NCBI GenBank assembly: GCA_021776295.1
Contig: JAJFGE010000017.1
Span: 1 to 32,971 of the forward strand
Direction: 5' to 3'
DNA from: Hyphococcus sp.
GTDB lineage: Bacteria > Pseudomonadota > Alphaproteobacteria > Caulobacterales > Parvularculaceae
DNA length: 32,971 nucleotides
Part shown: positions 1 through 7,069 of the stretch, piece by piece
How the letters are laid out: each line of letters opens with the position of its first letter
Numbering within the stretch: position 1 is the stretch's first letter
Translations under genes and position numbers: made by a program
The notes under the pieces: model-generated
The model's input: only the letters and a program-made list of their open reading frames with translations
What the model was told of the DNA's origin: nothing
Database searches by the model: none

Positions 1-12
1 AAGAAATATCAT

Positions 13-651
13 ATGCCGACTACAAATTTAGACGAAACCGCAAGACAGATCCTGGCCGCCGCAAGCCGCCGGTTTCTTCATTACGGCTACAAGAAAACAA
101 CCATGTCGGAGATTGCAGATGACTGCAATATGTCGTCGGGCAATCTCTACCGGTATTTTCCGTCAAAGCTTGATATTGCTGAAATGTTCGTACGCGTGTT
201 GCGCGGCGAGCAGGTCGACAATCTGCGCACCGTGCTCGACGCGCCCGGCCGCACGCCGGCGCAGAAGGTTCGCGATTTCTTCCTTTTGAAGTTCAAGCTT
301 GCTTATGAGCGGTTTCACGACAACGCCAAGGCGTTCGAGCTGTCCTCAGAGTTGATATTGGAGCGCCCGAAGGTTGCCCTGGAGTGGGAGAACGCCGAGG
401 GGCGGGTGCTTGGGGAAATTCTTAGCGAAGGCAACGCCGTTGGTAGCTTTGCGATTGACGATGTGCCGGCGATCACGAAGATTTTACAAAACGCCGCCTA
501 TCGCTTCACCAGCCCGGCGGTTTTTCACGAAAGCGGCGAAGAGGTGCTCGCCGCCGAGCTAAACGGCGTCATTGACCTGGTTTTAGACGGGTTTGCCTGG
601 CGTTCAGCCCATGGGGAACAAGGCAAAACCGCTTCAGTCGCTAGCCGATAA
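13..651 (+). CDS. TetR/AcrR family transcriptional regulator
   Basis: A 212-residue one-component repressor-type regulator. The N-terminal helix-turn-helix covers roughly residues 8-55, with the family-typical stretch GYKKTTMSEIADDCNMSSGN followed by LYRYFPSKLDI, which is a textbook TetR recognition-helix region. The remaining ~150 residues are the helical ligand-binding and dimerisation domain, which is poorly conserved between members, so the ligand cannot be read. The ATG at 13 lies so close to the window edge that its ribosome binding site and promoter cannot be judged. The next gene on the same strand is the small peptide gene at 936. A palindrome overlapping the promoter of that gene (787-812) is a candidate target of this regulator, which is inference. 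Family assignment is secure; the regulon is unknown. Confidence 0.9.
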   Translation: MPTTNLDETARQILAAASRRFLHYGYKKTTMSEIADDCNMSSGNLYRYFPSKLDIAEMFVRVLRGEQVDNLRTVLDAPGRTPAQKVRDFFLLKFKLAYERFHDNAKAFELSSELILERPKVALEWENAEGRVLGEILSEGNAVGSFAIDDVPAITKILQNAAYRFTSPAVFHESGEEVLAAELNGVIDLVLDGFAWRSAHGEQGKTASVASR

Positions 652-786
652 TAGGGTTTTTATCGCGTGGCCTATCCATTTTATGGGCTTGGCAGGAAAA
701 AATTTCTTACCCACCCCATTGTAACACATTGATAATGCTCATGTTCAGTAAATCTACGTCAGGATTTAGAAAAAACAGCATTGAAA

Positions 787-812
787 AATGAATATTTACG
801 ATATCGTTCATT
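787..812 (+). promoter_or_regulatory. Candidate TetR-type operator overlapping a promoter
   Basis: Outer arms AATGAA (787-792) and TTCATT (807-812) form a perfect inverted repeat around a core containing the palindrome CGATATCG. The right arm overlaps the first bases of the -35 box at 811, so a bound repressor would block polymerase. TetR proteins commonly bind palindromes with related half-sites. Assignment to the upstream TetR gene is inference from position. Confidence 0.35.
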
Positions 813-839
813 GACAATTCTTCAGCGGCCCCCTATCTC
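811..839 (+). promoter_or_regulatory. Candidate sigma-70 promoter for the small peptide gene
   Basis: A perfect -35 box TTGACA (811-816), a 17-base spacer, and a -10-like TATCTC (834-839). Transcription would start near 846 and give a leader of about 90 bases before the ATG at 936. The flanking DNA at 652-811 is clearly more AT-rich than the neighbouring genes, as expected upstream of a promoter. No start site has been measured. Confidence 0.5.
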
Positions 840-935
840 CCTCTCATCGCCGCGGTGTTCTAAACGCAAGGCCGCCGGGACGGAAAAACAAGAAACGACA
901 CGATCAATAAGATCAGAATGAAAAGAGAATACGCC

Positions 936-1055
936 ATGACCAATTCCGCTAGAGATTTTGCCCTCAAAGCCGCCATTTCCCTCACCCTTACAGGAATTCT
1001 CGGCGCCGCACTGTTCGGTTTTGCTGATTTCGCCACTGCTGGCGTCATCGCCTAA
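936..1055 (+). CDS. Small hydrophobic membrane peptide (39 aa), unknown function
   Basis: This short gene encodes a 39-residue peptide. A short polar head (MTNSARDFALKAA) is followed by one hydrophobic segment of about 20 residues (ISLTLTGILGAALFGFADFA), so it probably sits in or crosses the inner membrane. An in-frame ATG at 918 would add six residues. I prefer 936 because a purine-rich AAAAGAGAA lies at a suitable distance upstream. The case that it is real rests on context: a good promoter at 811-839 and a near-perfect Rho-independent terminator at 1142-1177, which together frame exactly this reading frame as a monocistronic unit. No family is recognised. It could be a small regulatory membrane peptide or an Ala/Gly-rich structural peptide. 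The alternative is a non-coding transcript that happens to contain an open frame. Confidence 0.5.
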   Translation: MTNSARDFALKAAISLTLTGILGAALFGFADFATAGVIA

Positions 1056-1141
1056 CCAGCGGCCAAACAAGACCCCTGTCGCTGCGGTGGTTGTCCCCTC
1101 CCCTGTACGGACGCACCTCCCTAACCGCAGCGAATAAGAAG

Positions 1142-1177
1142 CGCGGAAACCGCCCCCCGGTTTCCGCGTCTTTTTTT
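1142..1177 (+). terminator. Strong Rho-independent terminator
   Basis: An 11-bp perfect stem (1142-1152 with 1158-1168) closes a five-C loop and is followed at once by TC and seven T (1171-1177). This is a canonical intrinsic terminator on the plus strand. It ends the small transcript that carries the 39-residue peptide gene. Confidence 0.9.
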
Positions 1178-1228
1178 GTCGCGACTTCAGAAATGTGGAT
1201 TAGGCGGTTTGTTTAGCTGGCTAGCAAC

Positions 1229-1263
1229 AAATCGTAACAGAATTAGTTACGTAAATACGATTT
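1229..1263. promoter_or_regulatory. Nested operator-like palindromes upstream of the Rrf2 gene
   Basis: Outer arms AAATCGTA (1229-1236) and TACGATTT (1256-1263) are perfect inverted repeats. Inside them, CGTAAC (1233-1238) and GTTACG (1246-1251) form a second perfect inverted repeat with a 7-base gap. The size is typical of a dimeric regulator site. The motif TTACGTA at 1247 recurs at 1378. Which protein binds is not shown; the Rrf2 product at 1562 and the TetR product at 13 are the local candidates. Confidence 0.35.
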
Positions 1264-1374
1264 AGCCATACCGGCCATACTTTGGCTTTATACCTATGGT
1301 TTTGCGCATAGAGCATAGCTGCGGAATTCCCGTATCTGTGGTTAACCAGCAATTAGGAAAATCTGCTTACAACT

Positions 1375-1534
1375 GTGTTACGTACGTAGTTATATAACAC
1401 CAAAGTACAAAATGAGCTTCTCATTTTGCACTTTGGCAAGGCCGGCCGTCTTGCGGTCTTTGGCCGCCGCGCCTCATGGCGCGATAGCCTGCGTGGTGCT
1501 TGAACGCCCAACGGTCATCCTTTTTGACCGTTGG
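1375..1534. other. Tandem inverted repeats / possible structured RNA before the Rrf2 gene
   Basis: Several hairpin-forming elements stand in a row. GTGTTA (1375-1380) pairs with TAACAC (1395-1400). A 17-base arm at 1400-1416 pairs with 1420-1436 across a 3-base loop with one mismatch, which is A-C in plus-strand RNA but a tolerated G-U in minus-strand RNA. CGCGCC and GGCGCG flank a 4-base loop near 1465-1485. A 10-bp perfect stem joins 1508-1517 and 1525-1534. None is followed by a T tract on the plus strand, so they do not look like simple terminators. They may be a structured leader of the Rrf2 mRNA, a small RNA or DNA-binding sites. No known riboswitch was recognised. Confidence 0.35.
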
Positions 1535-1561
1535 TAAAATATAAATGCGGAGTTCAAAAGT

Positions 1562-1993
1562 ATGGCCGCTTCCACTCGGTTTTGCGTTGCCGTTCACATC
1601 TTGGCGGCGCTGGCGCTGCAGCGCGGCAAGCCGGTGGCGTCCGAGGCGATTGCCGCCAGCGTCGGCACCAACCCTGCCGTGGTGCGCCGTCTCCTGTCGG
1701 ACCTCGCCCGCGCCGGGCTCACCCAGTCGCAACTTGGCAAGGGCGGCGGCGCGATGCTCGCCAAAGCGCCAAAGAAGATTTCCCTGCTGGAGATTTACCG
1801 CGCCATGGACGAGCCGGCCATTGTCGCACCGCCGCGCAGCGCAGCGGACCAGACCTGTCTGGTGGGGCGCAATGTCCAACCAGCTTTGCGCCGTGTCACC
1901 GATGCGGCCGAGGCGGCTTTTCTCGACGCGCTGGCGGCCGCCAGCCTCAAGCAAATCGTCAAGGATATCAAAGCCGACAGCATAGCCGCTTAA
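1562..1993 (+). CDS. Rrf2 family transcriptional regulator, lacking the Fe-S cysteine set
   Basis: A 143-residue winged-helix regulator of the Rrf2 family (IscR, NsrR, YwnA). The DNA-binding half shows the typical pattern: [13 protein letters not shown] near the start, then [27 protein letters not shown] (about residues 27-53) and the glycine-rich wing KGGGAMLA (60-67). Cluster-binding members carry three cysteines after the wing helix. Here only C99 lies in that region, with one other cysteine at C8, so a canonical [2Fe-2S] cluster looks unlikely. This points to the cluster-free subgroup, which senses by other means. The start ATG has GCGGAG nine bases upstream. The 3' end overlaps the convergent tsaD by four bases. 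The upstream DNA is rich in palindromes, which suits autoregulation. Confidence 0.88.
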   Translation: MAASTRFCVAVHILAALALQRGKPVASEAIAASVGTNPAVVRRLLSDLARAGLTQSQLGKGGGAMLAKAPKKISLLEIYRAMDEPAIVAPPRSAADQTCLVGRNVQPALRRVTDAAEAAFLDALAAASLKQIVKDIKADSIAA

Positions 1994-3114
1994 GCTTTCG
2001 GGCCCTTGCGGCCACCGCCAATCTCAGCGCCCTCAGGCGGCGGCGCCAGCGGCCAGCGCGCGCGCGGCGCCAATGCCAGAGCCTCGCTCATGGGCGGCGC
2101 CAAATTGGCGGCCAGCCGCTCCGCCCCGGCCCAGGCAATCATCGCGCCATTATCGGTGCAGTATTTTGCCGGCGGCGCGATCAGCGTCCAGCCCTTCCGT
2201 TCACAAAGCGAACTCAGCATCGACCGGATGGCGCCATTAGCGGCGACCCCGCCGGCGACAACCAGCCTGCGGGCCTTTCCTTCTGCCGGGGCAATCTCCA
2301 TCGCCTGCTCAGTGCGCTGCGCCAGATGGCGTGCGGCGGCGAACTGAAACGATGCGGCGATATCAGCAATATCGGCCTTGCTCTGTACGGTCATACTCTG
2401 CGCCGCCTCGCGCACCGCAGTTTTCAGCCCAGAAAATGAAAAATCGCATCCGGCCCGGCGTTGCAGCGGTTTTGGAAAGTCATACCGGTCAGCACGGCCG
2501 TTCACGGCGGCGGCCTCAATGCGCGGACCGCCAGGCTGGCCGAGGCCGAGCAGTTTTGCGGTCTTGTCAAAAGCCTCGCCAGCCGCATCATCGATGGTCG
2601 TACCCAGGCGGCGGTAATCACCGAGCCCGGCCACCCATATCAGCTGGGTATGGCCGCCGGAAATTAGCAGCAGCAGGTAAGGAAATCCCGCCGCCCCCGT
2701 CATCCGCGCCGATAGCGCATGGCCCTCCAGGTGATTGATGGCCAGCAGTGGTTTTGAATGCGCGAGACAAATTGCTTTTGCAGTAGTGAGGCCAACCATC
2801 ACACCGCCGACCAGCCCCGGCCCGGCGGTGGCGGCGACCGCGTCGATACCATCGAGCGACAGCCCGGAGGCGCGGATGGCTTTTTCGATCGTCACATCAA
2901 GCCGCTCAACATGGCTGCGCGCGGCAATTTCCGGCACCACCCCGCCAAAGGCCGCATGGTCGTCATAATCGGTCCAGACCTCGTCGGACAAAATCCGGCA
3001 GCCGCCATCACCGTCACGGCGCACCACGGAAGCGGCGGTATCGTCGCAACTTGTTTCAATCCCGAGAACGACCAAATCTTTATGTGAGGCCAGGTCTTTA
3101 TATGACGAAGTCAT
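1990..3114 (-). CDS. tsaD: tRNA N6-adenosine threonylcarbamoyltransferase TsaD
   Basis: TsaD transfers the threonylcarbamoyl group from TC-AMP onto A37 of ANN-decoding tRNAs, as part of the TsaBDE complex in the cytosol. The 374 residues match the family's length. Visible signatures are the ATPase-fold start [16 protein letters not shown] (17-31), the metal-binding pair H128 and H132 in [18 protein letters not shown], the [10 protein letters not shown] loop and the C-terminal [17 protein letters not shown]. The N-terminus is about a dozen residues longer than usual and contains a small duplication (SYKDLA then SHKDLV). The ATG at 3114 has only a weak ribosome binding site, so a TTG near 3075 remains possible. 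It is divergent from hemD and convergent with the Rrf2 gene. Confidence 0.96.
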   Translation of the reverse strand: MTSSYKDLASHKDLVVLGIETSCDDTAASVVRRDGDGGCRILSDEVWTDYDDHAAFGGVVPEIAARSHVERLDVTIEKAIRASGLSLDGIDAVAATAGPGLVGGVMVGLTTAKAICLAHSKPLLAINHLEGHALSARMTGAAGFPYLLLLISGGHTQLIWVAGLGDYRRLGTTIDDAAGEAFDKTAKLLGLGQPGGPRIEAAAVNGRADRYDFPKPLQRRAGCDFSFSGLKTAVREAAQSMTVQSKADIADIAASFQFAAARHLAQRTEQAMEIAPAEGKARRLVVAGGVAANGAIRSMLSSLCERKGWTLIAPPAKYCTDNGAMIAWAGAERLAANLAPPMSEALALAPRARWPLAPPPEGAEIGGGRKGPKA

Positions 3115-3274
3115 GGACAGCCTATGATACTCCGGATGAATGAGCGCATGAACATCGCTATTGCTTTGAAAGCAAGGACCGCACGCTTATTTTCGCTTCG
3201 GCGGAGTTTGTTTCGGACATAAAACGAGCACGGCGAGAAAACGTCTTTGAGGGTCACGACGGCGAAGGACAATG

Positions 3275-4030
3275 ATGCAAGTTTTGGTAACCCGCCCAGA
3301 GCCGGATGCAAGCGAATTTGCAGCTTTATGCCGCGAAAACGGACTGGCGCCCGTATTGTGCCCGCTGATGCAGGTGGTTTTCGAGACCGCTGCGGTCGAT
3401 TTGGACGGGGTCGGCGCGTTTGCCTTCACCTCCGCCAATGGCGTGCGCGCCTATCTTGCCAACAGTACTGACAAAACCCTGCCGGTTTTTGCGGTCGGCG
3501 AGGCGACAGCTCAAACCGCGGCTGACGCTGGCTTTAACGAGGTCAAAACCGCCGGCGGCGATGTCGAGGCGCTTGCCGGGTTGATTGGCGAGCATAGGCG
3601 GAGCCTTTCCGGCGCGGTTTTGCATATTGCAGGCGCCGCGCGCGCCGGCAACCTAGTTGCGGCGTTGAATGCGCAACATATCGCCGCCCGGCGGATGACG
3701 CTTTATGCCGTCAACGCGGCAGACGCGCTGCCGCCGGGCGCCCTGTCGCTGGCGGCGGCAGATTGGGTGGCTTTGTTCTCGCCGCGCACAGCAGCGCTGT
3801 TTGCAAGGCTGGTCGAGAGCGCCGGCGCAGGCGAACGGTTCGGTAAGATGCGCGCGGCATGTTTGAGCGATGCGGTGGCCGAGGCGGCGGGCGCGATGGC
3901 GTGGCGTTCGGTTCATGTGGCGGGCGCGCGCAATGCGGCGGCGATGGCAGCGTTGATGAAGGACTTGAGAGCCAATCTTGCGGCGCGTAACAAGGCGCCG
4001 AGCGGCGGTGAACTAAAAGGCGGCCAATGA
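3275..4030 (+). CDS. hemD: Uroporphyrinogen-III synthase HemD
   Basis: HemD closes and isomerises hydroxymethylbilane to uroporphyrinogen III, the branch point to heme, siroheme and corrinoids. The protein (about 251 residues) is the usual length and shows the family start QVLVTRPEPDASEFAALCRENGLAPVLCPLMQV, then FTSANGVRAYLA, FAVGEATAQTAADAGF, LHIAGAARAGNLVAAL, LYAVNAADALP and DWVALFSPRTAALFARLV, a typical two-lobed pattern. Two ATGs follow each other at 3272 and 3275; I take 3275 because GAAGGA at 3264-3269 is then correctly spaced. The 3' end overlaps the next gene by ATGA, so translation is likely coupled. hemC, often the upstream neighbour in related bacteria, is absent here. HemD sequences diverge widely, so the context adds weight. 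Confidence 0.88.
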   Translation: MQVLVTRPEPDASEFAALCRENGLAPVLCPLMQVVFETAAVDLDGVGAFAFTSANGVRAYLANSTDKTLPVFAVGEATAQTAADAGFNEVKTAGGDVEALAGLIGEHRRSLSGAVLHIAGAARAGNLVAALNAQHIAARRMTLYAVNAADALPPGALSLAAADWVALFSPRTAALFARLVESAGAGERFGKMRAACLSDAVAEAAGAMAWRSVHVAGARNAAAMAALMKDLRANLAARNKAPSGGELKGGQ

Positions 4031-5505
4031 CCGACGACAAGAAACATCCTGAGGCAGGCGCGCCAGCCGGTGCGGCGCGGTCAATTCCAGAAGTCGAAGC
4101 GGAAATTGTCGGCGAGGATGAGACGCCCCGGCCGGACGCTGGCTTTGATGCTGGTGAAGAGACCGTCGCGGACGAGGCAATTGCAGACGAGCGCGTCCCG
4201 ACGCCGCCGAAATCATGGCTGACGCCAGGGGTTATTTTGCTTACTGCTTTTGTCCTTGTGACAGTTATTATTGTGGTTTGGCGCCTGCAATCGGGCGGCG
4301 AAGGCGGGGGCCAGCCGCCGCCTGTGGCGGAGCGGGAAGACGATGCCTCTGTCGAGGCCGATAAGGGTGAAGAAGCGTCAGACCACGCAGAAAACGCGCC
4401 GCCAACGCCACCAAATGACGCTGTCGACCCGGGAAAAATAACCAATGATGGCGTCGATATATCCAAACAGGCCGTAAGTGAGGCGGCTATCGACCAAAAT
4501 ACTCAGCAGACGGATGATGTTTCTTCGCTACCGCTTTCCGACGACGGAAAAATAAATGCACAACCCCTGGGCGAGGGAATAAAAGATGTGCTTCAGGCTC
4601 CTGGCGAGGCGCCTGAGCGCGATGTTGAAACGCCGCAGGACGCGCCGGTGAAATTTGAGTTTGAGGACGGCGCCGAGGCCGGCGTTTCCGAATCCGCCGA
4701 TGAAGCGGCAGCGCCGCTGATTGAGAAAGCCGCTGTTTCCCCTGATGTTGCGCCAGCCGGCGAAGACGTGAGCAAAATCGGAAATGATATGGGCGCGCTC
4801 AAAGAAATTGTGCGCCTGGAAACTGCGGAAATTGTCGCGGCGCTGGACGCGGAACGCGCCCGTTCTGCTGCGCTGGAAGACGAAATAAACGCCCTGCGCC
4901 AGGATTTTGCCGCCGCGCTTGATGAGCGCGATGCCCACGCCGCCGCGCAATGGTCATCGCTCCGCGCCGACCTCGACAAAATCCAGAATGTCGATGGCGT
5001 CGCTCCGGCGCAATTGGCCGTCGGCATTGTCGCTTTGAGCGCGTTGGAGCGGGCGCTAAATGCGGGCGCGCCGTTTGTGCGTGAGCTTGAATTGCTTGCC
5101 GGCATCGTGCCGGATGCGCCGGCGATCCGCATTTTGCGCCCCCACGCCGATAGCGGCGTGCCGGCGCTTTTGGTGCTGCAGGAGAGCTTTGGCGCTGCGG
5201 CGCGCGCGGGCCTTGCGGCGGCTGGCGTTGAAAAGCACGGGGCTATTGTCGCGCGGTTGATGGGCCTTGTCAGCGTGCGTCCCGCCAAACCGGAAGCCGG
5301 CGCCAGCGCTGCGGCGATTATCTCCAGAGCTGAGGAAGCGGTTCATCAAAACGACATATCTCGCGCGCTAGATGAGCTGAGGCCCTTGCCAGAGCCCGCG
5401 CGCAAGGCAATGGCCGATTGGCTGGCGCAGGCGCGCGCGCGCGTAGCAGCAGAGGCGGCGGTTGCGGCATTGGGCGAGCACTTCATGGCTGCGAACGGGA
5501 AATAG
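4027..5505 (+). CDS. Mitofilin-like inner-membrane protein (COG4223 type)
   Basis: A 492-residue protein with a single transmembrane helix at about residues 64-87 (WLTPGVILLTAFVLVTVIIV), preceded by an acidic cytoplasmic head and followed by a long acidic, Pro/Ala-rich periplasmic linker. A coiled coil follows (about 258-310, with repeated ALEDEINALRQDFAAALDERD-like heptads), and then a helical C-terminal domain ending in SRALDELRPLPEPARKAMADWLAQARARV. This architecture and its position between hemD and hemY match the alphaproteobacterial homologues of mitochondrial Mic60/mitofilin, which shape membranes and bind outer-membrane partners in studied species. It overlaps hemD by four bases. The low-complexity linker makes direct alignment weak, so the assignment leans on layout and neighbours. 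Confidence 0.82.
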   Translation: MTDDKKHPEAGAPAGAARSIPEVEAEIVGEDETPRPDAGFDAGEETVADEAIADERVPTPPKSWLTPGVILLTAFVLVTVIIVVWRLQSGGEGGGQPPPVAEREDDASVEADKGEEASDHAENAPPTPPNDAVDPGKITNDGVDISKQAVSEAAIDQNTQQTDDVSSLPLSDDGKINAQPLGEGIKDVLQAPGEAPERDVETPQDAPVKFEFEDGAEAGVSESADEAAAPLIEKAAVSPDVAPAGEDVSKIGNDMGALKEIVRLETAEIVAALDAERARSAALEDEINALRQDFAAALDERDAHAAAQWSSLRADLDKIQNVDGVAPAQLAVGIVALSALERALNAGAPFVRELELLAGIVPDAPAIRILRPHADSGVPALLVLQESFGAAARAGLAAAGVEKHGAIVARLMGLVSVRPAKPEAGASAAAIISRAEEAVHQNDISRALDELRPLPEPARKAMADWLAQARARVAAEAAVAALGEHFMAANGK

Positions 5506-5516
5506 GCGGCGCGTTT

Positions 5517-7046
5517 ATGATCCGTATATTAATCTTTTTACTGATGATTATCCTGTTCGCTGGGTCAATCACATACTTTGCCAGCCTCGACAGCCGGGTT
5601 GCGGGCGAGGCGTTCGGCTACAAATTTGACGGGCCTTCCGGATTGATTGGCGGCGCCTTGTTTGCGGCCTTCCTGATCGTGATTTACATAACCCACAAAA
5701 TCAAAGACATCATGGCGCTGCCGGCAAAGATCAGGGCTCACGACAAAGAGGTCCGGCGCAATCGCGGTATCGCCGCGCTCACAAGAGGGCTGGAAGCGGT
5801 GGCTGTCGGCGATGCGGCGGATGCGGCGCACCACGCAAAAGTTGCCCAACGCCATCTCGATGATTTGGCGCTGACCCGGTTGCTTGGCGCTCAGGCCGCG
5901 CATTTGAGCGGCGACGAAGCGGCGGCGCGGGGCGCCTATACGGCGATGCTGGGCGCGCCGGAAACGGAGTTTCTGGGCCTTAAAGGGCTTTATTTGCAGG
6001 CTATGGCAAAGGGCGACCTCGCGGCGGCGCGGGGTCATGCCGAGCGGGCGTTTGGCTTGCGCTCCAATGCGCGCTGGGCGTTTGACAGCGTCATCGAGCT
6101 GGGGCTGGAGCGCGGCGCCTGGGGCGAGGCTCGCGATGCGATTGCCCGCGGCCGGCGCAACAATTTAATCGCCGCCGACAAAGCCGACCGCGCGACAGCA
6201 GCGCTGTTAACGGCGGATGCTTATGCGGCGCATTTGAGCGACGACAACAAAGCCGCGCTAGCCGATGTCGAAGCGGCGCTGAAGCTGGCGCCGTCATTCG
6301 CGCCCGCAGCCGTACTCGCCGCTCGGCTTTATGGCGAGGCCGGGAAGGTCGGCAAGGCGGCGAAAATTATTGAACTGGCTTTTACAGCGCAAGCACACCC
6401 TGCCTATATTCAAATTTACGATAAGCTTTACACGGATGAAAACGTCGAGAGGCGGGTCGAACATTTGCGCAAGCTCGCCACTAAGAACCCATCTTGCCGC
6501 GAGGCGAAGCTTTTGCAGGCGCGCGCCGACAATCTCATGAGCGAGTGGACCAGCGCCATTAAGGCGTTGGAGCCGCTATTGACCGACGCGCCGACGGCGC
6601 TTGAATATTCACTGATGGCGAGCGCGGTCGCCGGGCTTGGCGGTGAAGATGAAGCACGCATTTGGCTGGAGCGCGCCGCTGCGGCGCCGCGAGATCCGCG
6701 TCCCGGCGCTGAGGGCGAGTTTCATTTCACCCGCGAAGGCTGGGCCCGGCTGGTGCGCGACTATATGGATTTTGCCCGTCTTGCGCCGCCGCCGCTGGAA
6801 GATATTGCCGCCGGCGTATCAGCCGAAGAAATCCGCCTCCTGACAGCGCCAAAAGCGCCAGTTGAGCCGTCTGTGGCGGCGCCTATTCAAGGTGAGAATG
6901 AAGAGATTGCGCAGCAGTATCCGCCCTCTCAGCCGGCGCCGCCGGCAGACGAACCTGCGCTGCAACCCTCGCATGACGGCGATGAGGAAATCACCGACGA
7001 CGAAGATGTCGAACGCATTGCCGCCGAAGCCAGAAAAGTTTCGTAG
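5517..7046 (+). CDS. hemY: HemY-type tetratricopeptide membrane protein
   Basis: A 509-residue HemY-domain protein. Two N-terminal membrane helices (about residues 3-22, IRILIFLLMIILFAGSITYF, and 41-60, LIGGALFAAFLIVIYITHKI) are followed by an alanine-rich helical-repeat region of TPR type that runs to about residue 430. An acidic Pro-rich tail (about 440-509) is probably disordered. The ATG at 5517 puts the protein directly on the membrane helix; longer starts upstream would overlap the preceding gene by about 90 bases and add an Arg/Gly-rich head. The gene follows the mitofilin-like gene by 11 bases, so hemD, mitofilin-like and hemY look like one operon. HemY proteins are linked to heme synthesis by operon position, but their exact role is unsettled. 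This is not the unrelated protoporphyrinogen oxidase also named HemY. Confidence 0.88.
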   Translation: MIRILIFLLMIILFAGSITYFASLDSRVAGEAFGYKFDGPSGLIGGALFAAFLIVIYITHKIKDIMALPAKIRAHDKEVRRNRGIAALTRGLEAVAVGDAADAAHHAKVAQRHLDDLALTRLLGAQAAHLSGDEAAARGAYTAMLGAPETEFLGLKGLYLQAMAKGDLAAARGHAERAFGLRSNARWAFDSVIELGLERGAWGEARDAIARGRRNNLIAADKADRATAALLTADAYAAHLSDDNKAALADVEAALKLAPSFAPAAVLAARLYGEAGKVGKAAKIIELAFTAQAHPAYIQIYDKLYTDENVERRVEHLRKLATKNPSCREAKLLQARADNLMSEWTSAIKALEPLLTDAPTALEYSLMASAVAGLGGEDEARIWLERAAAAPRDPRPGAEGEFHFTREGWARLVRDYMDFARLAPPPLEDIAAGVSAEEIRLLTAPKAPVEPSVAAPIQGENEEIAQQYPPSQPAPPADEPALQPSHDGDEEITDDEDVERIAAEARKVS

Positions 7047-7069
7047 AGCTAGACTGCGCCGGCGCCAAT

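Noticed and set aside
1421-1954. A 177-codon minus-strand open frame opposite the Rrf2 gene
   Set aside because: It is antisense to a clear regulator, is rich in Arg and His, and crosses the hairpin region. Nothing suggests a protein.
1531-2439. A 302-codon plus-strand open frame over the Rrf2 and tsaD genes
   Set aside because: It runs out of frame with the Rrf2 gene and then antisense to tsaD. Its translation is Arg/Pro-rich with no recognisable motif, and both true genes have clear family signatures.
7047-7069. Possible terminator between hemY and the acyl-ACP synthetase gene
   Set aside because: Only a short GCGCCGGCGC palindrome without T tracts on either side; too little for an intrinsic terminator.
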